Positions 17,154-26,829 of a stretch of DNA of 64,000 nucleotides are shown piece after piece. The notes beneath the pieces are model-generated. The model was not told where the DNA came from. It worked only from the letters and a program-made list of their open reading frames with translations, and did no database searches. Both the position numbers and the translations under genes were made by a program. Within the stretch, counting starts at the first letter, position 1. Every line of letters begins with the position of its first letter. This DNA comes from Bovifimicola ammoniilytica (GTDB lineage Bacteria > Bacillota > Clostridia > Lachnospirales > Lachnospiraceae): contig NZ_JAOQJN010000007.1 of assembly GCF_025567085.1 (NCBI RefSeq), forward strand, positions 119,903-183,902, read 5' to 3'.

Positions 17154-18032
17154 ATGCTTGGTGCAGTCAGTATAAGATTTGTAAATCTTGGTTTTGAAAT
17201 TAAAAATATGGGAAAAAGTATAAATATATTCGGAATTGATATTGCATATTATGGAATTATTATTGCAATGGGTATGTTAATTGCGATGCTGCTGATTTAT
17301 AAGGAAGCAAAGAGGACAGGTCAGAATGTAGATAACTATTATGACCTTACCATTGTAACGATAATATGTGGGATTATCGGAGCAAGATTATATTATGTTA
17401 TTTTTGAATGGGATAATTACAAGAATGATTTGTTATCCATATTGAATCTTCGAAATGGTGGACTTGCTATTTATGGTGGAATTCTTGGTGGAGGTCTGGC
17501 AGCATTTATCTATTCAAGAATTAAGAAAATGTCATTTCCTAAGATATTAGATACAGTTATTTTAGGAGTTCTGATAGGACAGATAATGGGCAGATGGGGC
17601 AATTTCTTTAACAGGGAGGCATTTGGAGGATATACGAACAATCTTTTTGCAATGCAGATAAAATTAGACGAAGTGGGAGGAGTTATATCAGATTCAGTTG
17701 CAAATCACATTAAAGTGGTAAATGGAATCGAATATATTCAGGTGCATCCTACATTTCTATATGAATCACTATGGAATCTATGTCTGTTTATCGGTATTAT
17801 GTTATATAGAAAGCATAAGAAATTTGAGGGAGAACTTGCAAGTATATATATGATTGGATATGGAATCGGCAGATTCTTTATTGAGAGCCTGAGAACAGAC
17901 CAGTTAGTAATAAAGGGAATTGGAATCGCTATATCACAGGTAGTTTCAATTATTCTTATTATAGCAGGAATAACGATAATAATAAGAAACAGATGTAAAT
18001 TACGAAGAGATATGAAGCAGAGCATACAATAA
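17154..18032 (+). CDS. lgt: Prolipoprotein diacylglyceryl transferase
   Basis: Membrane enzyme that adds diacylglycerol from phosphatidylglycerol to the lipobox cysteine of prolipoproteins. Several membrane helices, the signature GRWGNFFNREAFGG and HPTFLYESLWN are present. The open frame begins at GTG 17091, but AGAGGA (17142-17147) precedes ATG 17154, giving 292 residues, closer to the family length. The lipoproteins at 38192 and 55830 in this window are its expected substrates. A terminator follows at about 18150-18201. Confidence 0.95.
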   Translation: MLGAVSIRFVNLGFEIKNMGKSINIFGIDIAYYGIIIAMGMLIAMLLIYKEAKRTGQNVDNYYDLTIVTIICGIIGARLYYVIFEWDNYKNDLLSILNLRNGGLAIYGGILGGGLAAFIYSRIKKMSFPKILDTVILGVLIGQIMGRWGNFFNREAFGGYTNNLFAMQIKLDEVGGVISDSVANHIKVVNGIEYIQVHPTFLYESLWNLCLFIGIMLYRKHKKFEGELASIYMIGYGIGRFFIESLRTDQLVIKGIGIAISQVVSIILIIAGITIIIRNRCKLRRDMKQSIQ

Positions 18033-18149
18033 AATTAGTTGCTTTTTGTTACTTTGGTTGTAACAAGCTGATGAGAAATATATATCAGAGTATATGCGAG
18101 AAATAGAACAGTGTGAGAAATAAAAACAAACACAATATATAGTTGCTTT

Positions 18150-18201
18150 AAAAGAGGTGTCTACAAGATATGCAAAGTCATATTTTGTAGGCTCTTTTTT
18201 T
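18150..18201 (+). terminator. Rho-independent terminator after lgt
   Basis: AAAGAG and GTCTACAAGATATG (18159-18172) pair with CATATTTTGTAGGC (18179-18192, allowing G-U) and CTCTTT, followed by seven T. It isolates lgt from the division cluster. Confidence 0.85.
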
Positions 18202-18222
18202 GTACATTTTACATAAAAACAC

Positions 18223-18251
18223 TTGCTATTTAGATAGATTTGAGTTAAAAT
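18223..18251 (+). promoter_or_regulatory. Sigma-A promoter of the dcw cluster
   Basis: TTGCTA (18223-18228), a 17-nt spacer and TAAAAT (18246-18251). Transcription would start near 18258, immediately before the MraZ repeat array, leaving a leader of about 115 nt before mraZ. Confidence 0.6.
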
Positions 18252-18260
18252 TTACCCATA

Positions 18261-18307
18261 AGTGGTGAAAAGTGGATACAAGTGGATTAAAAGTGTCACG
18301 AAGTGGT
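18261..18307 (+). promoter_or_regulatory. MraZ operator: direct repeats of AGTGG
   Basis: AGTGG occurs at 18261, 18271, 18281 and 18302, with AGTGT at 18292; spacing is 10, 10, 11 and 10 nt. MraZ is known in several bacteria to bind short G-rich direct repeats upstream of its own gene with one-turn spacing. Position between the candidate start site and mraZ fits autorepression of the whole cluster. Confidence 0.75.
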
Positions 18308-18374
18308 AGATAACCAGAAAATCACTATAGCGAACGGACGAATATGTAACAATGGTGCAAAGGAGGTGCGATAA

Positions 18375-18812
18375 GTGTTTTTAGGTGAATATAATCATTC
18401 AATAGATGCTAAAGGAAGACTTATTGTACCAGCTAAGTTCAGAGAAGAACTTGGTGAGAATTTTATTGTTACAAAGGGACTTGATGGATGTTTATACATT
18501 TATCCAGACGAGGAATGGAAGAAATTCGAGAGTAAACTGAGTGAATTACCAATGGGAAAAGGTGATACAAGAAAGATTGTACGTTTCTTTTTATCAGCAG
18601 CAACGCAGGTAGAATTAGACAAGCAGGGAAGAATACTTATACCAGGAAATCACCGAGAATTTGCCGGACTTGAGAAAGATGTTGTTTTTGCCGGAGTTGG
18701 CAAGAAGATAGAAATCTGGAGCAAGGAGAAATGGGAAGAAACAGCGACATTTGATTATGAAGAAATGGACGATGTTGCAGAACGAATGGCAGATTTGGGA
18801 ATTGAATTCTAA
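18375..18812 (+). CDS. mraZ: Transcriptional regulator MraZ
   Basis: First gene of the division and cell-wall cluster; a ring-forming SpoVT/AbrB-like DNA-binding protein that controls its own operon. The two repeated halves are visible: EYNHSIDAKGRLIVPAKFRE near the N-terminus and VELDKQGRILIPGNHREFA in the middle. 145 residues, normal length. Start is GTG 18375, 6 nt after a near-perfect AAAGGAGGTG. The AGTGG repeat array just upstream is its likely target. Confidence 0.97.
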   Translation: MFLGEYNHSIDAKGRLIVPAKFREELGENFIVTKGLDGCLYIYPDEEWKKFESKLSELPMGKGDTRKIVRFFLSAATQVELDKQGRILIPGNHREFAGLEKDVVFAGVGKKIEIWSKEKWEETATFDYEEMDDVAERMADLGIEF

Positions 18813-18870
18813 AATATATTTTGGTGTATTAGTCAGTGTATCAATGGAGTGATACAGATTGGAGGAAAAG

Positions 18871-19812
18871 TTGGAATTTGTACACAAATCGGTTTTACTT
18901 AACGAGACAGTGGACAGCTTAAATATTAAACCGAACGGCATATATATAGATGGCACTCTTGGCGGAGGCGGACATGCTTATGAAGTGTGCAAACGACTGG
19001 GAGAACATGGACGGTTCATAGGAATTGACCAGGACGCGGAGGCAATAGAAGCAGCGGGCTTACGTCTGGCTGAGTTTGGCGACAAGGTGACAATAGTAAG
19101 AAGCAATTACGTGGATATTGATAATATACTTAAATCATTAAACATTAGCAAAGTTAATGGAATTATGCTGGATTTAGGTGTTTCGTCACATCAGCTCGAT
19201 ACTGTTGAAAGAGGCTTTAGCTATAAAGAGAATGCCCCATTAGATATGAGAATGGATGTGCGAAACCCGATGACAGCTAAAGATATCGTTAACAATTATA
19301 GCGAGATGGAATTATACAGAGTCATAAGAGATTATGGCGAAGATAAATTTGCTAAAAATATTGCGAAGCATATAGTTAATGCCAGAAAAGAGAAAGAAAT
19401 AGAGACAACATATGAACTTAATGACATTATTAAAGCGGCAATACCTATGAAAATGCGAGTAAATGGCGGACATCCTGCTAAGAAGACATTTCAGGCAATC
19501 AGAATTGAACTCAATAAAGAATTAGAAGTTTTAAACAATTCTATTGATAAAATGATTGATTTACTAGATGACGGAGGGCGGCTTAGTATTATAACATTCC
19601 ATTCATTAGAGGACAGAATCGTTAAGACAAGATTCAGAAATAATGAGAACCCATGTATATGCCCACCGGATTTTCCAGTCTGTGTATGTGGTAAGAAGTC
19701 GAAAGGCAAAGTTATTACACGAAAGCCGATTGTTCCAAGCGAACAGGAGATAATCGAGAACAAACGTGCAAAAAGTTCAAAATTAAGAGTATTCGAAAGA
19801 CGAATATTATAG
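18871..19812 (+). CDS. rsmH: 16S rRNA m4C1402 N4-methyltransferase RsmH (MraW)
   Basis: SAM-dependent methylation of C1402 in 16S rRNA. Motifs: HKSVLLNETV, DGTLGGGGHA for SAM binding, DLGVSSHQLD, RGFSYKENAPLDMRM and SIITFHSLEDRIVK. A TTG at 18859 is in frame but overlaps the ribosome binding site GGAGG (18861-18865), so the start is taken as TTG 18871, which gives the usual short N-terminus (EFVHKSVLL). 313 residues, normal. Confidence 0.96.
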   Translation: MEFVHKSVLLNETVDSLNIKPNGIYIDGTLGGGGHAYEVCKRLGEHGRFIGIDQDAEAIEAAGLRLAEFGDKVTIVRSNYVDIDNILKSLNISKVNGIMLDLGVSSHQLDTVERGFSYKENAPLDMRMDVRNPMTAKDIVNNYSEMELYRVIRDYGEDKFAKNIAKHIVNARKEKEIETTYELNDIIKAAIPMKMRVNGGHPAKKTFQAIRIELNKELEVLNNSIDKMIDLLDDGGRLSIITFHSLEDRIVKTRFRNNENPCICPPDFPVCVCGKKSKGKVITRKPIVPSEQEIIENKRAKSSKLRVFERRIL

Positions 19813-19938
19813 AAGTCAGATACCAAAGATAAAAAGAATAATAAATATAAGAACAAATTCGAAAGTCAGATATAAAACAAAAAAGTGTAAAAAAGAAATA
19901 TGAACAGTAAAATATAGCGAAAGGGAGAGAGTTAACTG

Positions 19939-20436
19939 ATGGCTACCGAAAGAAATTACAAGAAGAATTATATTAGTTATAGTGATTATGTTGAAGGAAA
20001 TGCAGTAAGAAAAAAGAGTGTAGAGGAATTACCGGCAAGATCACCAAGAACATATATAGGCAATCAAAGAGTAAATACATCTTCAGCGATATATAAGAAC
20101 CGTGAAAAAGCCTTGAGAATGAGCAAGGGATATGTTATGGTTTTAGCTGTATGCTGTATTGCTATGGCTTTTGCATGTGCAAAATATCTTTCAATAAGAG
20201 ATGATATTACATCTGCAAAGGCAAATATTGCTTCACTTGAATTAAGTGTTGAGTCATTAAAAGCACAGAATGATTCGTTAGATTATGCGATAAGCAGTTA
20301 TATGGATATTGAAAATATATCAAAGGTTGCAAAAGAACAATTAGGAATGATTCAGGCTGGCAAAAATCAGATATCATTTTATGACAGTTCTGAAAGTGAG
20401 TATATGAAACAATACAATGATGTACCGGAAAAATAG
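19939..20436 (+). CDS. ftsL: FtsL-like septum protein
   Basis: Small bitopic protein: a basic cytoplasmic N-terminus of about 67 residues, one membrane helix (about 68-85, VMVLAVCCIAMAFA) and an outer heptad-rich helix (SLELSVESLKAQNDSLD). This is the architecture of FtsL, which joins DivIC/FtsB and DivIB/FtsQ to activate FtsWI. Sequence conservation in the family is low, so position between rsmH and the PBPs carries much of the call. A start at ATG 19939 follows AGGGAGAGAG. Confidence 0.8.
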   Translation: MATERNYKKNYISYSDYVEGNAVRKKSVEELPARSPRTYIGNQRVNTSSAIYKNREKALRMSKGYVMVLAVCCIAMAFACAKYLSIRDDITSAKANIASLELSVESLKAQNDSLDYAISSYMDIENISKVAKEQLGMIQAGKNQISFYDSSESEYMKQYNDVPEK

Positions 20437-20477
20437 TACATATTTAATAGATATGTACTCTGATAACGGAGGTTACA

Positions 20478-22487
20478 ATGGAAAGATATAATAATAGACA
20501 GAAAAATAATAAGGGGAAGAGATTAAGAATATTTACAAGAAGTATGAAAGCAAAGCTGGCAAGACTATTTATAGGTGTCTTGGTGGCTTTGGTTGGTTTA
20601 GGGGTAGTAATTACAAGAATATATGCTAAATCAGGTGAGAAGTATGAAGCAATTGTACTGTCACAGCAGACATATTCTAGCAAAACTCTTCCGTATAAGA
20701 GAGGCAATATTACGGATAGGGATGGAAATGTATTAGCTACCAGTATAAAAGTATATAATATGATAATTGATCCTAAGGTAATTCTTACTGAGAATAAAGA
20801 TTATTTAGAACCAACAGTTGATGCACTTGTTAAATGTTTTGGTTATTCTAAGGATGAGCTTACTAAATTAATACAGGATAATAAAGACAGCCGATATGTA
20901 ATCAAAGAAAAGCAACTTAAATATGAACAGATAGAAGAATTTAAGAAGCTTATGAGTGATACAAAGAATAATCCTGATGTAAAGGGTGTGTGGTTTGAGG
21001 AAGAATACAAACGAATGTATCCATATAGCACACTTGCAAGTGGAACAATCGGTTTCACTGTGGCAGGAAATGTTGGTAACTGGGGAATTGAAGAGTATTA
21101 TAATGACTACTTAAATGGTATAGACGGAAGAAAATACGGATATGTAAATGAAGATAATACAATGGACCCGGTTGTAAAAGAACCTACAGATGGAAATACT
21201 GTAGTATCGACAATTGATTTAAACTTACAGACAATCTGTGAGAAATATATTAAACAGTGGGTTGAGGAATATCATCCTACAAATGTTGCAGTTGTAATGG
21301 CTGATCCTAATACAGGTGAGATTCTTGCAATGGCTGACAGTAATAATATGTATGATTTGAATAATCCTCAAGAGTTGAAAGGGTTTTATTCAGATGAAGA
21401 AATCAAAGCAATGAGTGATGAACAGAAGATAGAAAATCTTTCTAAAATCTGGAGAAACTTCTGCGTGAGTGATACCTACGAAGCAGGTTCTACAATCAAA
21501 CCATTTACAATTGCAGGGGCATTAGAAGATGGAAAGATTAGTAAAGACCAGACATTCTTATGTGATGGCGGAGAAAGAATAAGTGGATTTTATATTAAAT
21601 GTCATAAAACTTCGGGACATGGAACACTTAATGTAGAACAGGCAATTATGAATTCATGTAACGATAGTCTTATGCAGATAGCAGCATTTGAGGGTGTAGA
21701 TACATTCTGTAAATATCAGTCAATATTCGGATTTGGTATGAGAAGTGGAATTGATCTGCCGGGTGAAGCAAGTTGCGAAGGATTATTATACACGAAAGAT
21801 AATATGCAGGTAGCCGATTTAGCTACTAACTCATTCGGACAGAACTTCAATGTTAATATGATACAGATGGTTGCAGGTTTTTCTTCATTAATTAATGGAG
21901 GATATTATTATAAGCCTCATGTTGTAAAACAGATACTTAACTCTAATGGCGGAGTGGTAGCTAATTATGATAAAGAACTTATAAAGCAGACTATAACTAA
22001 AGACACATCAGATTTCTTAAGACAGGCATTAGTGAATACCGTTAATGGAGGAACAGGTAAGACAGCAGCTGTTGAAGGATATGACGTAGGTGGTAAGACA
22101 GGTACTGCACAGCACCATGATAAATCTGATACGACATATTTATTATCATTCTTAGGTTTTGCACCTTATGATAATCCACGGGTAGTATGCTATACAATAG
22201 TTGATGCTCCACAGGTAGATAATCCGGGAAGCAGTTCATATGCATGTAAGTTATTTAGTGCAATTATGACAGAAGCACTTCCATATATGGATGTATTTCC
22301 AACTAAAGAAGTACAAACTACAGAGCCTGCTACAGAACCAGAGACAACTAAGCCGGAAGAGACACAGGAATCTACAGAGCCAACAGTTCCTATGAGTCCT
22401 AGTGAAGATGAGGCTTATGAAGATAACAGTCCGATAGTTGAAGATGTTGAACCATCAGGCGATAATGTAACGACAACGACAGAATAG
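20478..22487 (+). CDS. Class B penicillin-binding protein (division transpeptidase)
   Basis: Peptidoglycan DD-transpeptidase anchored by an N-terminal helix (about 30-50). A dimerisation domain (GNITDRDGNVLATS) precedes the transpeptidase domain with SxxK as STIKPF, SxN as SCN and KTGTAQ. The C-terminal ~50 residues after the catalytic domain are Thr/Glu/Pro-rich, perhaps a disordered wall-facing tail. 669 residues. It is the first of two adjacent class B PBPs in the cluster; by order it is likely the vegetative FtsI/Pbp2B type. No PASTA domain is evident. Confidence 0.93.
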   Translation: MERYNNRQKNNKGKRLRIFTRSMKAKLARLFIGVLVALVGLGVVITRIYAKSGEKYEAIVLSQQTYSSKTLPYKRGNITDRDGNVLATSIKVYNMIIDPKVILTENKDYLEPTVDALVKCFGYSKDELTKLIQDNKDSRYVIKEKQLKYEQIEEFKKLMSDTKNNPDVKGVWFEEEYKRMYPYSTLASGTIGFTVAGNVGNWGIEEYYNDYLNGIDGRKYGYVNEDNTMDPVVKEPTDGNTVVSTIDLNLQTICEKYIKQWVEEYHPTNVAVVMADPNTGEILAMADSNNMYDLNNPQELKGFYSDEEIKAMSDEQKIENLSKIWRNFCVSDTYEAGSTIKPFTIAGALEDGKISKDQTFLCDGGERISGFYIKCHKTSGHGTLNVEQAIMNSCNDSLMQIAAFEGVDTFCKYQSIFGFGMRSGIDLPGEASCEGLLYTKDNMQVADLATNSFGQNFNVNMIQMVAGFSSLINGGYYYKPHVVKQILNSNGGVVANYDKELIKQTITKDTSDFLRQALVNTVNGGTGKTAAVEGYDVGGKTGTAQHHDKSDTTYLLSFLGFAPYDNPRVVCYTIVDAPQVDNPGSSSYACKLFSAIMTEALPYMDVFPTKEVQTTEPATEPETTKPEETQESTEPTVPMSPSEDEAYEDNSPIVEDVEPSGDNVTTTTE

Positions 22488-22634
22488 ATGAATTCTATGA
22501 AAACGTGTCTTATAGGTCATTGTAATTGGAATAATATTAAGTATTTATAATAAATTATAATAATAGCAATTAATATCCTGAAATAATTCTACTGACATAG
22601 GTTGTCGGTAAAATGGAGTATAAAGTGAGGTTAT

Positions 22635-24359
22635 ATGTATAGCAAGAGAACAGGTATCAGAAGAAAAATTGTGATATATATGTGTATTTTTCTTATATTA
22701 GCAATATATGTTTTGTCAAGGCTTGTATACATAATGATATTTCAATCTGAAAAGTACCAGGCGAAAGCTGATGAATTACATGACAGGGAAAGAGAGATAA
22801 AGGCTCCGAGAGGAGAAATAGTAGACAGAAACGGTGTAGTTATTGCCACGAATAAGACAGTATGCACCGTTTCTGTTATTTATAGCCAGGTAACAGATAA
22901 GGAAAAGGTAATTGAAGTATTATCTAGAGAACTTGATATGAGTGAGGAGAAAATCAGAAAAAGTGTTGAGAAAATAAGTGTAAGGGAGAAGATAAAATCA
23001 AATGTGGAAAAGGAAGTCGGAGACAGAATAAGAAATTATAATTTAGATGGTGTAAAAGTTGATGAAGATTATAAGCGTTATTATCCATATGATACTATGG
23101 CATCAAAAGTATTAGGCTTCACAGGCGCGGATAATCAGGGAATAGTCGGATTAGAAGTAGAATATGAAGAATATCTTGAAGGAACAAAGGGAAAAATATT
23201 AACATTTACAGATGCAAAAGGAGTGGAATTGCCGGAATTAGCAGAGGGCAGAGTTGAGGGGATAGCGGGAAAAACTCTTCATACAAGTCTTGATGTCAAT
23301 ATACAGAAATATGCTGAGCAGGCAGCTAATAAGGCATTAGAGAAGAAACAGGCTAAATATGTATCTATAATTGTTATGAATCCAAAGAATGGTGAAATAT
23401 ATGCCATGGTAAATGTCCCGGAATTTAATTTAAATACACCGTTTGAATTAAATTATGAAACCGATGTGCCAAAGGATAGTGATGAATATCAGAAACTGCT
23501 TAACAAAATGTGGAGAAATCAATGTATTAATGATACATATGAACCCGGCTCGACATTTAAGATAGTAACTGCAACAGCCGGATTAGAAACGAAAGTCGTA
23601 GATGTAAACAGCGTATTCAGTTGTCCGGGTTTTAAGATAGTAGAGGACAGAAGAATAAGATGTCATAAGACAACAGGACATGGAACAGAGAATTTTGTTC
23701 AGGCAACAATGAATTCGTGTAATCCGGTATTCATAGAAGTTGGTCTGAGAATCGGCGCAGAAAGATATTTTGATTATATGAAAAGACTTGGATTACTTAG
23801 AAAAACAGGAGTTGATCTGCCTGGTGAAGCTGGAACAATTATTCACAAGATAGAAAATGTCGGTTTAGTTGAACTTGCTACAATGTCCTTTGGACAGTCA
23901 TTTCAGATAACACCACTTCAGTTACTTACTGCTGCCAGTGCAGTTATAAATGGCGGAAATCTTGTAACACCTCATTTTGGAATGTATGCAGCAGACAGTG
24001 ATAATAATGTTGTTAAAACATTTGATTATAATGTAAGAGAGAGTGTAATTAATAAAGAGACAAGTGAGACTATGAAATATATTCTTGAACAGGTAGTAGC
24101 AGAGGGAGGCGGTAAAAAAGGTCAGGTAGAAGGTTACAGAATCGGAGGCAAGACAGCAACCTCACAGAAGCTTCCGAGAGGTTCAGGAAAATATATTGCA
24201 TCATTTATAGGTTTTGCACCAGCAGATGATCCCGAAGTTATAGCAATGTGCATAATTGACGAACCGGTTGGTATATATTATGGAGGAACTATTGCAGCGC
24301 CTGTAATACAGGAATTATACGAAAATATTTTACCTTATTTAAACATTAAAAAAGATTGA
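22635..24359 (+). CDS. Class B penicillin-binding protein, SpoVD/FtsI type
   Basis: 574-residue transpeptidase with an N-terminal membrane helix (about 12-33), dimerisation motif RGEIVDRNGVVIAT, SxxK as GSTFK and SxN as SCN. The third motif reads KTAT rather than KTGT, in a context (GGKTATSQKLPRG) I associate with clostridial SpoVD-like proteins. It may serve spore cortex synthesis or division; the two roles cannot be separated here. It ends without a PASTA domain. A 147-nt AT-rich spacer separates it from the first PBP. Confidence 0.9.
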   Translation: MYSKRTGIRRKIVIYMCIFLILAIYVLSRLVYIMIFQSEKYQAKADELHDREREIKAPRGEIVDRNGVVIATNKTVCTVSVIYSQVTDKEKVIEVLSRELDMSEEKIRKSVEKISVREKIKSNVEKEVGDRIRNYNLDGVKVDEDYKRYYPYDTMASKVLGFTGADNQGIVGLEVEYEEYLEGTKGKILTFTDAKGVELPELAEGRVEGIAGKTLHTSLDVNIQKYAEQAANKALEKKQAKYVSIIVMNPKNGEIYAMVNVPEFNLNTPFELNYETDVPKDSDEYQKLLNKMWRNQCINDTYEPGSTFKIVTATAGLETKVVDVNSVFSCPGFKIVEDRRIRCHKTTGHGTENFVQATMNSCNPVFIEVGLRIGAERYFDYMKRLGLLRKTGVDLPGEAGTIIHKIENVGLVELATMSFGQSFQITPLQLLTAASAVINGGNLVTPHFGMYAADSDNNVVKTFDYNVRESVINKETSETMKYILEQVVAEGGGKKGQVEGYRIGGKTATSQKLPRGSGKYIASFIGFAPADDPEVIAMCIIDEPVGIYYGGTIAAPVIQELYENILPYLNIKKD

Positions 24360-24414
24360 TTATTAAATAGATTAATATTATACTAGAGTTATGTGTGGAA
24401 TGGAGTATAGACAG

Positions 24415-25383
24415 ATGCAGACAAAGATGATTTTATCTGTTTTAATCTCGTTTGGTATAAGCGTGGCATTATGTCCGGTTATCATACCATTTCTTAAGAG
24501 ATTAAAGTTTGGACAGAATATAAGGGAAGAGGGTCCTAAGGATCACTTAAAGAAAACAGGAACACCGACAATGGGTGGTCTGATTATATTGTTTTCAATA
24601 GTTATTACATCACTATGTTTTATAAAAGAATATAAACAGATAGTACCGATTTTATTTGTAACACTAGGCTTTGGACTTATCGGTTTCTTAGATGACTACA
24701 TTAAGATAGTTATGAAACGTTCATTAGGACTAAGAGCATGGCAGAAGATGGGACTTCAGGTTATAGTCGCAGCGATATTTGCTTACTATATAGTAAATTT
24801 CTCGCCTGCGGGAACTAAGATGCTTATACCGTTTACGGGCGGTATATATGATGGAAAATATCTTGATATTGGGAATCTTTTCGTGCCGATGTTAATGTTT
24901 GTGGTAATAGGCACAGTTAATGGCGCAAATTTTACAGATGGTCTTGACGGATTAGCAACAGGTGTTACAATAATGATTGCAGTTTTTTTCACAGTTATTG
25001 CATATATGACGGCAAGTGGAATTGAATTTATTACAGGTGCGGTGGTTGGAAGTCTGTTAGGCTTTCTGTTATTCAATGTATATCCTGCAAGAGTTTTTAT
25101 GGGAGACACAGGTTCACTGGCACTTGGAGGCTTTGTGGCTTCTACGGCATATGTAATGAATATGCCGATATTTCTGCTAATTATTGCATTTATATATATG
25201 ATAGAAGTATTGTCAGTAATTATACAGGTGACATATTTTAAGATAACAGGTGGAAAAAGAATATTTAAAATGGCTCCGATTCATCATCATTTTGAATTAT
25301 GTGGCTGGTCGGAGACAAGAGTAGTAACGGTTTTTTCAACAATAACAGCAGTTATGTGTCTGATTGCATATCTGGCATTATAG
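24415..25383 (+). CDS. mraY: Phospho-MurNAc-pentapeptide translocase MraY
   Basis: Makes lipid I from UDP-MurNAc-pentapeptide and undecaprenyl phosphate in the membrane. About ten hydrophobic segments, with GTPTMGG, LDDYIK, NFTDGLDGLA, MGDTGSLALGG and PIHHHFE containing the magnesium-binding Asp and the HHH loop. ATG 24391 is in frame, but GGAG (24402-24405) lies before ATG 24415, giving 322 residues as is usual. Confidence 0.97.
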   Translation: MQTKMILSVLISFGISVALCPVIIPFLKRLKFGQNIREEGPKDHLKKTGTPTMGGLIILFSIVITSLCFIKEYKQIVPILFVTLGFGLIGFLDDYIKIVMKRSLGLRAWQKMGLQVIVAAIFAYYIVNFSPAGTKMLIPFTGGIYDGKYLDIGNLFVPMLMFVVIGTVNGANFTDGLDGLATGVTIMIAVFFTVIAYMTASGIEFITGAVVGSLLGFLLFNVYPARVFMGDTGSLALGGFVASTAYVMNMPIFLLIIAFIYMIEVLSVIIQVTYFKITGGKRIFKMAPIHHHFELCGWSETRVVTVFSTITAVMCLIAYLAL

Positions 25384-25470
25384 ATGATGTTTTGTTTAAG
25401 ACTATTGCCTATGGCAATTATAAATATAAAGAATTTAATTAAAGAATTCGATTCTTGAAATGGAGGAAAT

Positions 25471-26817
25471 ATGAAAAGTGAAAGATACCTTGTTGCAGGT
25501 TCAGGAATAAGCGGAATTGCAGCAGCAAAACTTCTTGTTAAAGCAGGAAAGAAAGTAACAATTTATGACGGAAATGACAAATTAAAAGTTGAGGATATAA
25601 AGGCAAAGGCAGACAATGCAGATATTGATGTGGTAATCGGTGAATTAACTGAAGAAGTAATAGATGCAACAGATATAATGATTATAAGTCCCGGAATAGC
25701 AATTGATGCACCATTTGTAAACAGGGTAAGAGATAAAGGTGTTATAATCTGGGGCGAAATCGAATTAGCATACAGATTTGGTAAAGGAAGGATAATCGGA
25801 ATAACAGGTACTAATGGTAAGACAACGACAACGGCTCTCACGGGAAAGATTATGGAGAACTACTTTAAGAGTACATTTATAGTTGGAAATATTGGTATAC
25901 CATATACTAATGTAGCTATGGATACAGAAGATGATTCAGTCATAGTGGCTGAGATAAGCAGTTTTCAGTTAGAGTCAATAGATGAATTTCACCCTGTTAT
26001 TACAGCAGTATTAAATATTACTCCTGACCATTTGAACAGACATTATACAATGGAGAATTATACAAATGTTAAGATGAGTATAACAAAGAATCAGAATCCT
26101 GATGAAATCTGCGTATTAAATTACGAAGATGCAATACTTAGAAAAGAAGCGAAAAAATTAAAGAATAAAGTAGTATTTTTTAGCAGCAGATCTAGTCTGG
26201 AGAATGGTGTATGCTTAAATGGAGAGAATATTGTATACAGAGAAGACGGGAAAGAAACCTTAATATGCAATTCGCATAATATGAAACTTGTGGGCATACA
26301 TAATATTGAAAATGTAATGGCAGCAGTGGCAATAGCTGTTAATATGGATGTTCCAGCAGACATTATCAGAGATACCATCAGAGATTTTGATGCAGTAGAA
26401 CATAGAATTGAATATGTTACTAAGAAAGATGGTGTAATATATTATAATGATTCTAAGGGAACTAATACAGATGCTTCAATTAAAGCCATAGAAGCGATGA
26501 CTTGTCCTACAATACTTATTGCAGGTGGTTATGACAAAGGTTCAGAATATGATGAATGGTTTGATGCATTTAATGGCAAAATTAAGAAATTAGTTCTATT
26601 AGGTGCAACTAAAGAGAAGATTGCAAGAACAGCAGATAAACATGGATATCGTGATTATATATTCGTAGACAGTTTAGAAGAGGCTGTTAATACATCAGCA
26701 AATTTAGCAATACCGGGTGACGTAGTATTATTATCACCTGCATGTGCAAGCTGGGATATGTTTAAGAGCTATGAAGAAAGAGGAAAATTGTTTAAGGAGT
26801 ATGTTAGCAATCTTTAA
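25471..26817 (+). CDS. murD: UDP-MurNAc-L-alanine:D-glutamate ligase MurD
   Basis: Adds D-glutamate to UDP-MurNAc-L-Ala. N-terminal Rossmann-like domain (VAGSGISGIAAAK), central ATPase domain with GTNGKTTTT, and the C-terminal domain with YNDSKGTNTDAS and LLSPACASWDMF. 448 residues, normal. Start follows TGGAGG at 25461-25466. It is the only Mur ligase in the cluster; murC, murE and murF must lie elsewhere. Confidence 0.96.
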   Translation: MKSERYLVAGSGISGIAAAKLLVKAGKKVTIYDGNDKLKVEDIKAKADNADIDVVIGELTEEVIDATDIMIISPGIAIDAPFVNRVRDKGVIIWGEIELAYRFGKGRIIGITGTNGKTTTTALTGKIMENYFKSTFIVGNIGIPYTNVAMDTEDDSVIVAEISSFQLESIDEFHPVITAVLNITPDHLNRHYTMENYTNVKMSITKNQNPDEICVLNYEDAILRKEAKKLKNKVVFFSSRSSLENGVCLNGENIVYREDGKETLICNSHNMKLVGIHNIENVMAAVAIAVNMDVPADIIRDTIRDFDAVEHRIEYVTKKDGVIYYNDSKGTNTDASIKAIEAMTCPTILIAGGYDKGSEYDEWFDAFNGKIKKLVLLGATKEKIARTADKHGYRDYIFVDSLEEAVNTSANLAIPGDVVLLSPACASWDMFKSYEERGKLFKEYVSNL

Positions 26818-26829
26818 GGAGAGATTATT

